A DNA stretch of 64,000 nt from Streptomyces graminofaciens (GTDB taxonomy: Bacteria; Actinomycetota; Actinomycetes; Streptomycetales; Streptomycetaceae): positions 6,726,001 through 6,790,000 of the forward strand of contig NZ_AP018448.1 of assembly GCF_030294945.1 (NCBI RefSeq), given 5' to 3'. A program made the translations under genes and the position numbers. Positions 27,701 through 36,626 of this stretch are shown here, one piece after another. Each line of letters starts with the position of its first letter. The first letter of the stretch is position 1. The notes under the pieces are model-generated. The model was not told the origin of the DNA, ran no database searches, and saw only the letters and a list, made by a program, of their open reading frames with translations.

Positions 27701-27991
27701 TCAGTGAGTCTCGGGACGGAGGACCTTGGTCCGGAGGACCGACTCGTTCAGGTTCATCTGGCGGTCGAGCTCCTTGACGACCGCAGGCTCGGCCTGCAGG
27801 TCGATGACCGAGTAGATGCCCTCGGGCTTCTTCTTGATCTCGTACGAGAGACGACGACGGCCCCAGGTGTCGACCTTCTCGACCTTTCCGTTGCCCTCAC
27901 GGACGACGGAGAGGAAGTTCTCGATCAGGGGGGCGACAGCGCGCTCCTCCAGATCGGGGTCGAGGATGACCATCACCTCGTAGTGACGCAT
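27701..27991 (-). CDS. rpsF: Ribosomal protein S6
   Basis: A 96-residue protein of normal length. [20 protein letters not shown] opens the ferredoxin-like fold, with [20 protein letters not shown] in the S18-contacting face. ATG 27991 is chosen because GGAGGTGG sits eight bases upstream; longer open sequence upstream has no homology. First gene of the operon, so its promoter lies in the divergent region 27992-28254. Confidence 0.97.
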   Translation of the reverse strand: MRHYEVMVILDPDLEERAVAPLIENFLSVVREGNGKVEKVDTWGRRRLSYEIKKKPEGIYSVIDLQAEPAVVKELDRQMNLNESVLRTKVLRPETH

Positions 27992-28254
27992 GTGGAACCC
28001 ACCTCCTTCGGACTCAGCGGCCACGGTCGTTCCGTGGCAGGAGGGTTGTGATGCGTACGCAACGGTATCTGCCACCACTGACAATCGGGGTCCCCGCTGG
28101 GGATCCCGGCCATGGCCTGGGCAGACACCGGTGCAGACGCTACAGACTACCCGCATACCCGCTTCCGGTTGAAATCCGGCCGGGGTGACCGTCAATCTGT
28201 ACACATCGGGTGTGTATGGCGCTACGATGCGCCGCCTTCCGCAGGAGGTGCCCT

Positions 28255-28569
28255 ATGGCACAGACATTGCGACCCACCATCGCCGGATCCCTGTTCGCCA
28301 CCGACCACAAGCCCCACCCCGTGCAGGACACCCTGCTCGCCGTGACGCTCGTGCTCGGGGTGCTCTCGTTCATCACGGCGATGTTCCACCATCTGCACCT
28401 GCTCAGTTCCTGGGCGGGTCTGGTGGGCATTCTGACCGGCGCGTACGGGCAATTCATCTCGGTTACGACTCGTGAGCGCTTCGGCCTGATCGTGGGTCTC
28501 GGTGCTTCAGCGGTCGGTTTCTTCCTCGGTATGGCCCACGGAGGCCTGTTCGGCGGGCTCATCGGCTGA
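28255..28569 (+). CDS. Small membrane protein of unknown function
   Basis: A 104-residue protein with three hydrophobic helices (about residues 26-46, 50-68 and 75-100) and a short polar N-terminus. I do not recognise a named family. GCAGGAGGTG just before ATG 28255 fixes the start. In its promoter region TACACA-TCGGG-TGTGTA (28200-28216) is a short inverted repeat that could be an operator. Divergent from rpsF. Confidence 0.7.
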   Translation: MAQTLRPTIAGSLFATDHKPHPVQDTLLAVTLVLGVLSFITAMFHHLHLLSSWAGLVGILTGAYGQFISVTTRERFGLIVGLGASAVGFFLGMAHGGLFGGLIG

Positions 28570-28794
28570 CTCCACGTCACCGGCCGCCCGGCCCGGCGGG
28601 CTGTCCTTCTCAGGATCTTCCGTATTACATGGGGCCAAGCGGCCGAACAACACCGCCTGACGTCCCGGCCGCGTACCGGTCGGGCGCCAGGTCCCATACG
28701 GTTATTCGAGGCGCTCGCAGGGCGCAGTAGGCTTCGGCGCGAGAGCCGGAGCCCCTGTTCCCATGGGGACACACCAGCCCGAGGAGCGCCCCGA

Positions 28795-29916
28795 ATGAGC
28801 CTGACCCTGAGGACGATCAGCCGCGAGCAGCATCTGGCGTACATCCAGAGCCTGCCGGCGGCGAGCCACATGCAGGTTCCGGCCTGGGCAGATGTCAAGG
28901 CCGAGTGGCGTTCGGAGAGCCTCGGGTGGTTCGACGAGAAGACCGGTGAGATGGTCGGCGCGGGCCTGGTGCTGTACCGCCAACTGCCCAAGATCAAGCG
29001 CTATCTCGCCTACCTTCCCGAGGGTCCGGTCATCAACTGGTTCGCGCCGAACCTCACGGACTGGCTGGAGCCGATGCTCGCGCATCTGAAGCAGCAGGGT
29101 GCCTTCTCGGTGAAGATGGGCCCGCCGGTGATCATCCGTCGCTGGGAGGCCACCTCCATCAAGGCCGGCATCCAGAACCCCGACGTGAAGCGACTGCGCG
29201 ACATCGAGGCCGACTTCATCGAGCCGCGCGCCTTCGAGGTGGCCGACAAACTGCGCCGCATGGGCTGGCAGCAGGGCGAGGACGGCGGTGCGGGCTTCGG
29301 TGACGTACAGCCCCGTTACGTCTACCAGGTGCCGCTCGCGAACCGCTCCCTGGAAGAGGTGCACAAGAACTTCAACCAGCTGTGGCGCCGCAACATCAAG
29401 AAGGCCGAGAAGGCCGGCGTCGAGGTCGTCCAGGGCGGCTACCACGACCTGGAGGAGTGGCAGCGGCTGTACGAGATCACTGCCGTGCGCGACCGATTCC
29501 GGCCCCGCCCCCTGTCGTACTTCCAGCGCATGTGGACGGCCCTCAACACCGAGGACCCCAACCGCATGCGGCTCTACTTCGCCCGGCACAACGGGGTGAA
29601 CCTGTCGGCCGCGACGATGCTGGTCGTCGGCGGGCACGTCTGGTACTCGTACGGCGCCTCGGACAACATCGGGCGTGAGGTCCGGCCCTCGAACGCGATG
29701 CAGTGGCGCATGCTGCGCGACGCCTACGCCCTCGGCGCGACCGTCTACGACCTGCGTGGCATCTCCGACTCGCTGGACGAGACCGATCACCTCTTCGGCC
29801 TGATCCAGTTCAAGGTGGGCACGGGCGGGCAGGCCGCCGAATACCTCGGCGAGTGGGACTTCCCGCTCAACAAGCTGCTCCACAAGGCGCTCGACATCTA
29901 CATGTCGCGCCGCTGA
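28795..29916 (+). CDS. femX: FemX/FemAB-family peptidoglycan bridge-forming transferase
   Basis: A 373-residue FemAB-type protein with two GNAT-like folds. QVPAWADVKAEWRSESLGWF, LPEGPVINWFAP and WEATSIKAGIQNP mark domain 1, and NFNQLWRRNIKKAEKAGVEV, VWYSYGASDNIGREVRPSNA and FGLIQFKVGTGGQAAEYLG mark domain 2. These enzymes use glycyl-tRNA to attach the first Gly of the interpeptide bridge to lipid II; streptomycetes have a single Gly on LL-diaminopimelate. No coiled-coil insertion is seen, as in FemX rather than FemA/B. It probably forms a unit with the downstream racemase-like gene, 64 bases on. Confidence 0.88.
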   Translation: MSLTLRTISREQHLAYIQSLPAASHMQVPAWADVKAEWRSESLGWFDEKTGEMVGAGLVLYRQLPKIKRYLAYLPEGPVINWFAPNLTDWLEPMLAHLKQQGAFSVKMGPPVIIRRWEATSIKAGIQNPDVKRLRDIEADFIEPRAFEVADKLRRMGWQQGEDGGAGFGDVQPRYVYQVPLANRSLEEVHKNFNQLWRRNIKKAEKAGVEVVQGGYHDLEEWQRLYEITAVRDRFRPRPLSYFQRMWTALNTEDPNRMRLYFARHNGVNLSAATMLVVGGHVWYSYGASDNIGREVRPSNAMQWRMLRDAYALGATVYDLRGISDSLDETDHLFGLIQFKVGTGGQAAEYLGEWDFPLNKLLHKALDIYMSRR

Positions 29917-29980
29917 CGCCCCGTTTTTGTTTCCATACCTCTGATACACCGCAGCCACGAGAAAGGTTCCGGGACCGGCC

Positions 29981-31012
29981 ATGGCGCTCACGCTGTACGT
30001 CGACACCACGCGCTGGCGGGCACACCACAAGCACGTGCAGGAGCAGTTCCCGGGACTCGTACCCGTCTGCAAGGGCAATGGCTACGGCTTCGGGCACGAG
30101 CGGCTCGCGGAGGAGGCCACGCGCCTCGGGTCGGACATTCTCGCTGTGGGCACGACGTACGAGGCAGCCCGGATAAAGGACTGGTTCAGCGGTGACCTGC
30201 TGGTGCTGACGCCCTACCGACGCGCCGAGGAGCCCGTACCACTGCCCGACCGCGTCATCCGCTCCGTGTCGTCGGTCGACGGCGTGTACGGACTCGTGGG
30301 CGCCCGTGTCGTCATCGAGGTCATGTCCTCGATGAAGCGGCACGGCGTGAGCGAGCAGGAACTGCCCCAGCTCCACGCGGCCATAGAGAACGTGCGCCTG
30401 GAGGGCTTCGCCATCCATCTGCCGCTGGACCGCACCGACGGCTCGGACGCCGTCGAGGAGGTCATCGGCTGGATGGACCGCCTGCGTGCGGCCCGCCTCC
30501 CGCTGCACACGATGTTCGTCAGCCACCTCAAGGCCGAGGACCTCGTCCGCCTCCAGCAGCAGTTCCCGCAGACCCGCTTCCGGGCCCGTATCGGCACGCG
30601 ACTGTGGCTCGGCGACCACGAGGCGACCGAGTACCGCGGGGCCATCCTGGACGTCACCCGGGTCTCCAAGGGCGACCGCTTCGGTTACCGACAGCAGAAG
30701 GCGGCCTCGGACGGCTATCTGGTGGTCGTGGCGGGCGGTACGTCGCACGGCGTGGGCCTGGAGGCTCCCAAGGCCCTGCACGGCGTCATGCCGCGCGCCA
30801 AGGGCGTCGCCCGCGCCGGCCTCGCGACGGTCAACCGGAACCTTTCGCCATTCGTCTGGGGTGGCAAGCAGCGCTGGTTCGCCGAGCCGCCGCACATGCA
30901 GGTGTCGATCCTCTTCGTACCCTCGGACGCCCCTGAGCCGAAGGTCGGCGAGGAACTGGTGGCCCATCTGCGCCACACCACCACGCAGTTCGACCGGATC
31001 GTCGAGCGCTGA
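29981..31012 (+). CDS. Alanine-racemase-like fold III PLP protein
   Basis: A 343-residue protein. LYVDTTRWRAHHKHV followed by PVCKGNGYGFGHERLAEEAT places the PLP lysine near residue 32 (CKGNGYG), equivalent to the AVVKANAYGHG motif of alanine racemases; RARIGTRLWLGD matches the PLP-phosphate region. The opposite catalytic Tyr region of true racemases is not obvious (GYRQQKAASDGY is a candidate), so it may act on another amino acid or be non-canonical. Its pairing with femX suggests a wall-related role. A strong hairpin follows. Confidence 0.8.
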   Translation: MALTLYVDTTRWRAHHKHVQEQFPGLVPVCKGNGYGFGHERLAEEATRLGSDILAVGTTYEAARIKDWFSGDLLVLTPYRRAEEPVPLPDRVIRSVSSVDGVYGLVGARVVIEVMSSMKRHGVSEQELPQLHAAIENVRLEGFAIHLPLDRTDGSDAVEEVIGWMDRLRAARLPLHTMFVSHLKAEDLVRLQQQFPQTRFRARIGTRLWLGDHEATEYRGAILDVTRVSKGDRFGYRQQKAASDGYLVVVAGGTSHGVGLEAPKALHGVMPRAKGVARAGLATVNRNLSPFVWGGKQRWFAEPPHMQVSILFVPSDAPEPKVGEELVAHLRHTTTQFDRIVER

Positions 31013-31063
31013 CCCCGGCCCTCTCCGGGCTCGGCAGGACGGATCGTTCGCCGTACAACGCGC

Positions 31064-31099
31064 GAAGGCCGTACACGGGAATCCCCGTGTACGGCCTTC
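31064..31099 (+). terminator. Terminator after the racemase-like gene
   Basis: A perfect 16-bp stem (GAAGGCCGTACACGGG and complement) with a 4-base AATC loop lies between convergent genes; it could serve both. Confidence 0.88.
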
Positions 31100-31136
31100 T
31101 GCGTCACTCCCATGGGTGCTGACGTGCTCTGTTCGC

Positions 31137-32636
31137 TCAGGGCGAACGGTCCGCGGGCCCGGGACGGCCCCACTCCACGTGCGGCCCCTCGACGTAGGCC
31201 GCGTGCCGTGGGGGATGAGCCGCCGAGCCGTAGACATGGACGTCCTCCGCGCCGTCCAGCACGCCGCCGGACGGATCGTCGTCGCCGGCCCGGCGCACCA
31301 TGTCCCGCTCCGGCATGAGGATGTCGCGTACGACGACGGCGCAGAGGTACAGCGTCCCCAGCAGGTGGGCCATGATCGCGAGTTGATAGCCCTCGGGGGG
31401 CAGACCCTTGTGGGCGTCCCCGCTGGTCGTGTACGCCAGGTACATCCAGATCCCGAGGAAGTACGCGACCTCGCACGCCTGCCAGATCAGGGAGTCTCGC
31501 CAGCGTGGACGGGCCAGAGCCGCGAGAGGCACCAGCCAGAGCACGTACTGCGGCGAGTAGACCTTGTTGGTGACGATGAAGGCCGCGACGATCAGGAAGG
31601 CTAGCTGTGCGAAGCGGGGGCGGCGCGGGGCCGTCAGCGTGAGCGCGGCGATGCCCGCGCAGATGAGCACCATCGCGACCATCGCGTAGGCGTTCGCCGT
31701 CTCGGCGGTGATCTGAATGCCGAACCGCTGCGAGATGACGAGGAAGAACGAGCCGAAGTCGACGCCGCGTTCCTGGCTGAAGCTGTAGAACTTCGCCCAA
31801 CCCTCGGGCGCCAGATACATCACCGGCAGGTTGACCACGAGCCAGGCCCCGACGGCGCCGAGCATCGCGGTCCCGTACTCCCGCCATTTGCCCGCCCGCC
31901 AGCACAACAGGAAGAGCGGTCCGAGCAAGAGGAACGGGTAGAACTTGGCGGCCGTGGCGAGCCCGATCAGCACACCGAAGGCGAGGGGCCGCTGCCGCGA
32001 CCACATCAGCATCGCTGCGGCCAGCAGGGCGACGGCGAGGAGGTCCCAGTTGATCGTGGCAGTCAGCGCGAAGGCGGGCGCCAGGGCGACCAGGAGGCCG
32101 TCCCAGGGACGCCGGCGGTGGATGCGCGCGGAGCAGACGGCGATGATCGCCGCGCACACCATCAGCATCCCGGCGTTGGCCATCCAGTACCACTGCTCTT
32201 GTTCCTGGATGGTGCCGCTGCCCGGCGTGAGCCAGGCCGCGACCTCCATGAACAAACCGGTCAGCACCGGGTACTCGAGGTACTCCATGTCGCCGGGGAT
32301 CTTGTCGAAGTACGGCACGAGCCCGTCGGCGAAACCGCGCCCGTTGTAGAGGTGCGGAATGTCCGAGTAGCAGGCGTGCGTGTACTGCGAGCTGGCCCCG
32401 AAGAACCAGCCGCCGTCGTAGCAGGGCAGCTTCTGCACCATGCCCAGCGCGAACATGCCGATCGCTACGAGGGCGACGACCCGCACGGGGGTCCACCAGG
32501 ACGTCCCGAACAGCGCGCGCCGCCCGATCGGGCCGCCGATCAGCTCACTGCCGGCTGCGGCGACCTCGTCTTCCTTGGTCGGCCGCACCGGCTCCGGCTC
32601 GTCCACGCTCACTGGCGTCGTCTCTGCACTGGACAT
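31137..32636 (-). CDS. GT87/DUF2029-like membrane mannosyltransferase
   Basis: A ~499-residue polytopic protein with about ten transmembrane helices from residue 45 onward. The first large loop contains LPCYDGGWFFGASSQYTHAC and FDKIPGDMEYLEYPVLTGLF, a loop rich in Asp/Glu/Tyr. The core TKVYSP-like motif NKVYSPQYVLWLVP and FPYPFLLLGP-like AAKFYPFLLLGP are shared with polyprenol-phosphate-mannose-dependent glycosyltransferases of the GT-C/GT87 type. It likely adds a mannose to an extracytoplasmic lipid or glycan. The N-terminal ~40 residues are acidic and cytoplasmic. ATG 32636 is taken; 32645 is also possible. Confidence 0.8.
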   Translation of the reverse strand: MSSAETTPVSVDEPEPVRPTKEDEVAAAGSELIGGPIGRRALFGTSWWTPVRVVALVAIGMFALGMVQKLPCYDGGWFFGASSQYTHACYSDIPHLYNGRGFADGLVPYFDKIPGDMEYLEYPVLTGLFMEVAAWLTPGSGTIQEQEQWYWMANAGMLMVCAAIIAVCSARIHRRRPWDGLLVALAPAFALTATINWDLLAVALLAAAMLMWSRQRPLAFGVLIGLATAAKFYPFLLLGPLFLLCWRAGKWREYGTAMLGAVGAWLVVNLPVMYLAPEGWAKFYSFSQERGVDFGSFFLVISQRFGIQITAETANAYAMVAMVLICAGIAALTLTAPRRPRFAQLAFLIVAAFIVTNKVYSPQYVLWLVPLAALARPRWRDSLIWQACEVAYFLGIWMYLAYTTSGDAHKGLPPEGYQLAIMAHLLGTLYLCAVVVRDILMPERDMVRRAGDDDPSGGVLDGAEDVHVYGSAAHPPRHAAYVEGPHVEWGRPGPADRSP

Positions 32637-32705
32637 GCGGCACATCCTGCCGTACGTCCCTGGGAATACGCCCAGGACCGCCGGATCCCGTCGCACGGTG
32701 TGCTT

Positions 32706-32719
32706 GTTTCACGTGAAAC
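32706..32719. promoter_or_regulatory. parS site (exact)
   Basis: Perfect GTTTCACGTGAAAC upstream of the GT87-like gene. Confidence 0.92.
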
Positions 32720-32762
32720 ACACCCGGCCGTACGGTCTCGGCGCCCTCGGCGGGAAACGGCG

Positions 32763-32795
32763 AGGGCCACCGCACCTGATCGGTGCGGTGGCCCT
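32763..32795 (-). terminator. Terminator of the penicillin-binding protein gene
   Basis: A perfect 14-bp stem (AGGGCCACCGCACC and complement) with a 5-base loop, downstream of the PBP stop and adjoining two parS-type sites. Confidence 0.8.
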
Positions 32796-32796
32796 T

Positions 32797-32842
32797 GTTT
32801 CATGTGAAACATGCTCAGCGTTTCACGTGAAACATGCTCAGC
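32797..32842. repeat. Tandem 23-bp duplication carrying a degenerate and an exact parS
   Basis: 32797-32819 and 32820-32842 are head-to-tail copies of a 23-bp unit differing at one base. The first copy has GTTTCATGTGAAAC (CATGTG core), the second the exact parS GTTTCACGTGAAAC (32820-32833); both end ATGCTCAGC. Confidence 0.93.
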
Positions 32843-32854
32843 CGGGGCAGTGAG

Positions 32855-35530
32855 CTAGCCGCTGGAGCCTCCGAAGAGGCCTCCATTGCCGTTGCCTCTA
32901 CTGTTCCCCTCTTCGCTGGTCTCCGTTGGTGTCGCGGTCACACCGCCGTCGGTAGTGCCTGTGTCCGTGCCACCCGCGCCCGTTCCGTTGTTCTCACAGC
33001 TGGGGTTGAACGGGTTGTTGCAGGTCTCGCTGGGCGTGGGCGAGGGCGAGACCTCGGTCTCGGTCGGCGTCGGGCTCGGCTCGGCGCTCTCCTCCGCGGA
33101 CTCGGTGGCCGTCGGGATCGGGCTCGGGTCCGGGTCGTCGTTGACGATCTTGCCGATGTCCACGGCCTCGGGGAAGGGGATGGCCCGCTCGCCCTTGAGC
33201 GCGTCCTCCATGTAGTCGTGCCAGATCTCGGCCGGGAAGGAGGCACCGTGAATCGTCTCCTGGCCACCCGTGCCGTACATCTCCAAGAACGTGCGGTTCT
33301 TGTTGGACTCGTCGTCGTCCATGCGGTACATGCTGACCGCGGTCGACAGCTGCGGGGTGTACCCGACGAACCAGGCCGACTTGTTGCCGTCGGTCGTACC
33401 GGTCTTGCCGGCCACCTCCCGACCGGCCAGCTGCGCCGATGTACCGGTGCCCTTGTCGACGACGGTCTTGAGTACGTCGGTGACGTTGTTGGCGACGTCC
33501 GGGGTGAAGGCTTCCTTGGTCTCAGCGACCTCTTCGTGGTCGAACTTGACCAGACCCTCGTGCTTGACCTTCGTGACAGAGAACGGGCTTCTCTGCTTGC
33601 CCTGGGCCGCGAAGGTCGCGTACGAGCCCGCCATGCGGATCGCGCTGGGGTCGGAGATGCCGATCGAGAACGACGGGAAGCTGGTGCCCGCCAGACTGTT
33701 CTCCTTGAGACCCGCGTTGATGGCCGCTTCCTTGACCTTGTCCAGGCCGACGTCCATGCCCAGCTGCACGAAGGCGGAGTTCGCCGAGACCCGCATCGCC
33801 TCACGAAGGTCGATCTGGTACTTGGGCGGGCTGCCGTACGACGCGTCGTCGTCATTGGCCTGCAGCCATTCCTTGCCCTTGTCGTCGGTCCAGATCTTCC
33901 CCTGGTAGTCCTCGATCTTGAGTTTGTTCTTGCCGCTGTAGAGGCTCTTCGGCGAGACGATGGTGCGCTCGTCCTGGGCCTGCTGCGACGGCAGCTCCGG
34001 GTCCTTCTTGCCCCACGACATGGCGGCCGCCAGCACGAACGGCTTGAATGTCGAGCCGACCTGGGCACCCGTGACGTCGGCGTTGTTGGTGAAGTGCTTG
34101 GTCGCGTCCTCACCGCCGTAGATCGCCTCGATGGCGCCCGTCTTGGGGCTCACCGACGCACCGCCGAACTGGACGTGGGTGTCCGTCTCGGGGCGCAGCT
34201 TGGGCTTGATGTTCTCCTTGCGGACCTTCTCCACGGCCTTCGAGAGCTCGTCGACCTTCCTCTTGTCGAAGGTCGTGTAGATCTCGTAGCCGCCCTGCTC
34301 GAGCTGCTTCTGGTTGATGTTGGTGTTGTTGAGGATGTAGCCCTTGGCCGTGTCGACGAGATAGCCGATCTGACCGCCCAGCTGTGCGTTGGAGCGAGGG
34401 CTCTTGAGCTTGGGGAACTTGGTGTACTTGTCCCGCGTCGTCTTCGACAGCCGGCCGTCATTGACCATCTCGTCGAGGATCCAGGTCCAGCGTTCCGTGG
34501 CCCGCTTGAGGTTGGCGTCCGGAGTGGCGGCGGGGTCGATCGCTGTCGCTCCCGCCGGGTCGTAGTACGTGGCGCCCTTCAGCACGGCGGCGAGGAAGGC
34601 GCACTGGCTCGGGTTGAGCTTCTTCGCCTCGACGCCGAAGTAGGTACGGGCGGCCGCCTGGATGCCGTAGGCGCCACGGCCGTAGTAGGCGGTGTTCAGG
34701 TAGCCCGCCATGATGTCGTTCTTGTCGACCTGGGTGCCGACCTTGATCGAGATGAAGAGCTCCTTGACCTTGCGCGACAGGGTCTGCGACTGGTCGTCGA
34801 GCATGGCGTTCTTCACATACTGCTGGGTGATGGTCGAACCACCCTGCGTCTGACCGCCCTTGGCCATGTTGACGACGGCACGGGCGATACCCATCGGGTC
34901 GATGCCGCTGTCGTTCTCGAACGTCTTGTTCTCGGCCGAGATGACGGCGTTCCGCATCGCCGGGGGGATGGATTCGTACGGGATGATCTGACGGTTGACC
35001 TCACCACCCGTCGCGACCATCTGGGTGCCGTTCGACCAGTAGTAGACGTTGTTCTGTGCCTTGGCGGCCTCGGCCGGGATGGGGATGCCCACGACCGCGT
35101 ACCCGATGCCCGCCGCCGCGACCAGGCAGCCGAAGAAGCCGATGAACAGCCCCGTCACCTGCCGCCAGGACGGCACCCAGCGCATGGCTCCGTACTTGCC
35201 GGCCCGCGGATAGTCGATGAACCGCTTCTTGTCGGGCGGGGCGGCGCGGCCACGGCCGCGGCCAGGGCCGCGCCCCGCGGGGGGCTCGGCCGCTCTGCGA
35301 CGGCCGCCACCACCGCCGCCGCCACTGCTGTTGTTTCTCTGCGTGGCCCGCCGGGCCGCGGCACGACCCTCGTGCGCGGACTCCTCACCTCCCGCACCAT
35401 AGGTGTCGGAAAGTGACCCGGTGGCGCCCCGCGGTGCCGCGCGGCGGCCGGAAGACGCCGACTGGCCGCGTCGGGCCGCGGCACGTCCGCCTCCCTGCGG
35501 CTGCGGCGGTTTGCGACGGTGCTCGCTCAT
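32855..35530 (-). CDS. Bifunctional class A penicillin-binding protein
   Basis: An 891-residue transglycosylase/transpeptidase. A ~115-residue Arg/Pro/Gly-rich cytoplasmic tail precedes one membrane helix (VTGLFIGFFGCLVAAAGIGY). The GT51 domain follows (SAENKTFENDSGIDPMGIAR, QGGSTITQQYVKNAM, with the catalytic Glu in the first). The transpeptidase domain has STFK, SAN and KTGTTDGNK motifs. The extracellular C-terminal ~110 residues are Ser/Pro/Thr/Glu/Gly-rich with two Cys. It polymerises and cross-links peptidoglycan. ATG 35530 excludes an upstream extension without homology. Confidence 0.95.
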   Translation of the reverse strand: MSEHRRKPPQPQGGGRAAARRGQSASSGRRAAPRGATGSLSDTYGAGGEESAHEGRAAARRATQRNNSSGGGGGGGRRRAAEPPAGRGPGRGRGRAAPPDKKRFIDYPRAGKYGAMRWVPSWRQVTGLFIGFFGCLVAAAGIGYAVVGIPIPAEAAKAQNNVYYWSNGTQMVATGGEVNRQIIPYESIPPAMRNAVISAENKTFENDSGIDPMGIARAVVNMAKGGQTQGGSTITQQYVKNAMLDDQSQTLSRKVKELFISIKVGTQVDKNDIMAGYLNTAYYGRGAYGIQAAARTYFGVEAKKLNPSQCAFLAAVLKGATYYDPAGATAIDPAATPDANLKRATERWTWILDEMVNDGRLSKTTRDKYTKFPKLKSPRSNAQLGGQIGYLVDTAKGYILNNTNINQKQLEQGGYEIYTTFDKRKVDELSKAVEKVRKENIKPKLRPETDTHVQFGGASVSPKTGAIEAIYGGEDATKHFTNNADVTGAQVGSTFKPFVLAAAMSWGKKDPELPSQQAQDERTIVSPKSLYSGKNKLKIEDYQGKIWTDDKGKEWLQANDDDASYGSPPKYQIDLREAMRVSANSAFVQLGMDVGLDKVKEAAINAGLKENSLAGTSFPSFSIGISDPSAIRMAGSYATFAAQGKQRSPFSVTKVKHEGLVKFDHEEVAETKEAFTPDVANNVTDVLKTVVDKGTGTSAQLAGREVAGKTGTTDGNKSAWFVGYTPQLSTAVSMYRMDDDESNKNRTFLEMYGTGGQETIHGASFPAEIWHDYMEDALKGERAIPFPEAVDIGKIVNDDPDPSPIPTATESAEESAEPSPTPTETEVSPSPTPSETCNNPFNPSCENNGTGAGGTDTGTTDGGVTATPTETSEEGNSRGNGNGGLFGGSSG

Positions 35531-35904
35531 CGAACGACTACTCCTCGGGCAGGCGCACCCGTGCGCGCCTGGAAACGGCGGCTGGTTTCCGGTCCCCCCG
35601 AAGTACGGATGCGGTCGTGTAGGCATTCATCCGTACTGCACCGAACGACGACGACGTGCTCAAACGTCACTCGGGTCCCGGTGGTTATGCATGCCGCACA
35701 GACTACGCACCGTCAAAACCCACTGAGGACCGAACTTCATCCCAAATCAGGCAACTTGCCTCCTACGAATCGGTGATGTGATCCCGTTCACCGGATCCCC
35801 ACTTGTCGCGTCCGGAGGTGCGTTCTATCGTCATGATGTATCGAGTCGATACATCAGCTCGGCATAAACGTGTCGACAGGGCCAGCGAGAGAGGGGAGGC
35901 GACC
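35531..35904. other. Divergent promoter region of the PBP and PadR genes
   Basis: 374 bases containing the outward promoters of the penicillin-binding protein and PadR genes. Besides the palindrome at 35834-35856 I see no other defined element. Confidence 0.5.
35834..35856. promoter_or_regulatory. PadR-type operator
   Basis: TGATGTATCGA and its exact complement flank a single central base: 11-bp perfect arms, containing the ATGT...ACAT ends typical of PadR operators. It lies about 50 bases before the padR-like start, so autoregulation is likely. Confidence 0.8.
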
Positions 35905-36582
35905 ATGAGCCGGCGCTCCGGAATACTCGAGTTCGCCGTCCTCGGACTGCTCCGCGAGGCCCCGATGCACGGCTATGAGCTGCGCAAACGACTCAACACC
36001 TCACTGGGTGTGTTCCGTGCCTTCAGCTACGGGACGCTCTACCCCTGCCTCAAGACGCTGGTCGCCAACGGCTGGTTGATCGAGGAATCGGGAGGGGGCC
36101 AGGAGGAAGCTCCCGCCGCCCTCACAGGTCGCCGCGCCAAGATCGTCTACAGGTTGACGGCGGAGGGCAAGGAGCACTTCGAGGACCTGCTCTCGCAGAC
36201 GGGCCCGGACGCGTACGAGGACGAGCACTTCGCCGCTCGCTTCGCCTTCTTCGGGCAGACCTCCCGGGATGTGCGCATGCGCGTCCTGGAGGGCCGTCGC
36301 AGCCGTTTGGAGGAACGGCTGGAGAAGATGCGCGCCTCCCTGGCGCGCACCCGGGAGCGCCTCGACGACTACACACTCGAGCTCCAGCGCCACGGGATGG
36401 AGTCCGTGGAGCGCGAAGTGCGCTGGCTGAACGAGCTCATCGAGAGCGAGCGGGCGGGCCGGGATCTGAAGGGTCCCGGCCATGGAGAGCCCGCTCGCGA
36501 CACCACAGAGGGAGCGCCGGGCGCCCTGCCCCGGCCCGGGGACACCCCCGGTCCGGATGCGCCCGGCGACACCACCACGTGA
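35905..36582 (+). CDS. PadR-family transcriptional regulator
   Basis: A 225-residue PadR regulator. The winged-helix domain reads [39 protein letters not shown] and [16 protein letters not shown] long charged helical C-terminal dimer domain follows ([20 protein letters not shown] and similar), then a ~40-residue Gly/Pro/Asp-rich tail. GAGAGGGGAGG upstream of ATG 35905 fixes the start. The inositol phosphate synthase gene begins 44 bases after its stop, so the two are probably co-transcribed and both under the palindromic operator. Confidence 0.93.
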   Translation: MSRRSGILEFAVLGLLREAPMHGYELRKRLNTSLGVFRAFSYGTLYPCLKTLVANGWLIEESGGGQEEAPAALTGRRAKIVYRLTAEGKEHFEDLLSQTGPDAYEDEHFAARFAFFGQTSRDVRMRVLEGRRSRLEERLEKMRASLARTRERLDDYTLELQRHGMESVEREVRWLNELIESERAGRDLKGPGHGEPARDTTEGAPGALPRPGDTPGPDAPGDTTT

Positions 36583-36626
36583 GGTCCCTGCCAGGACCTC
36601 ACTCGTACACACAGGGAGCAACCGGA

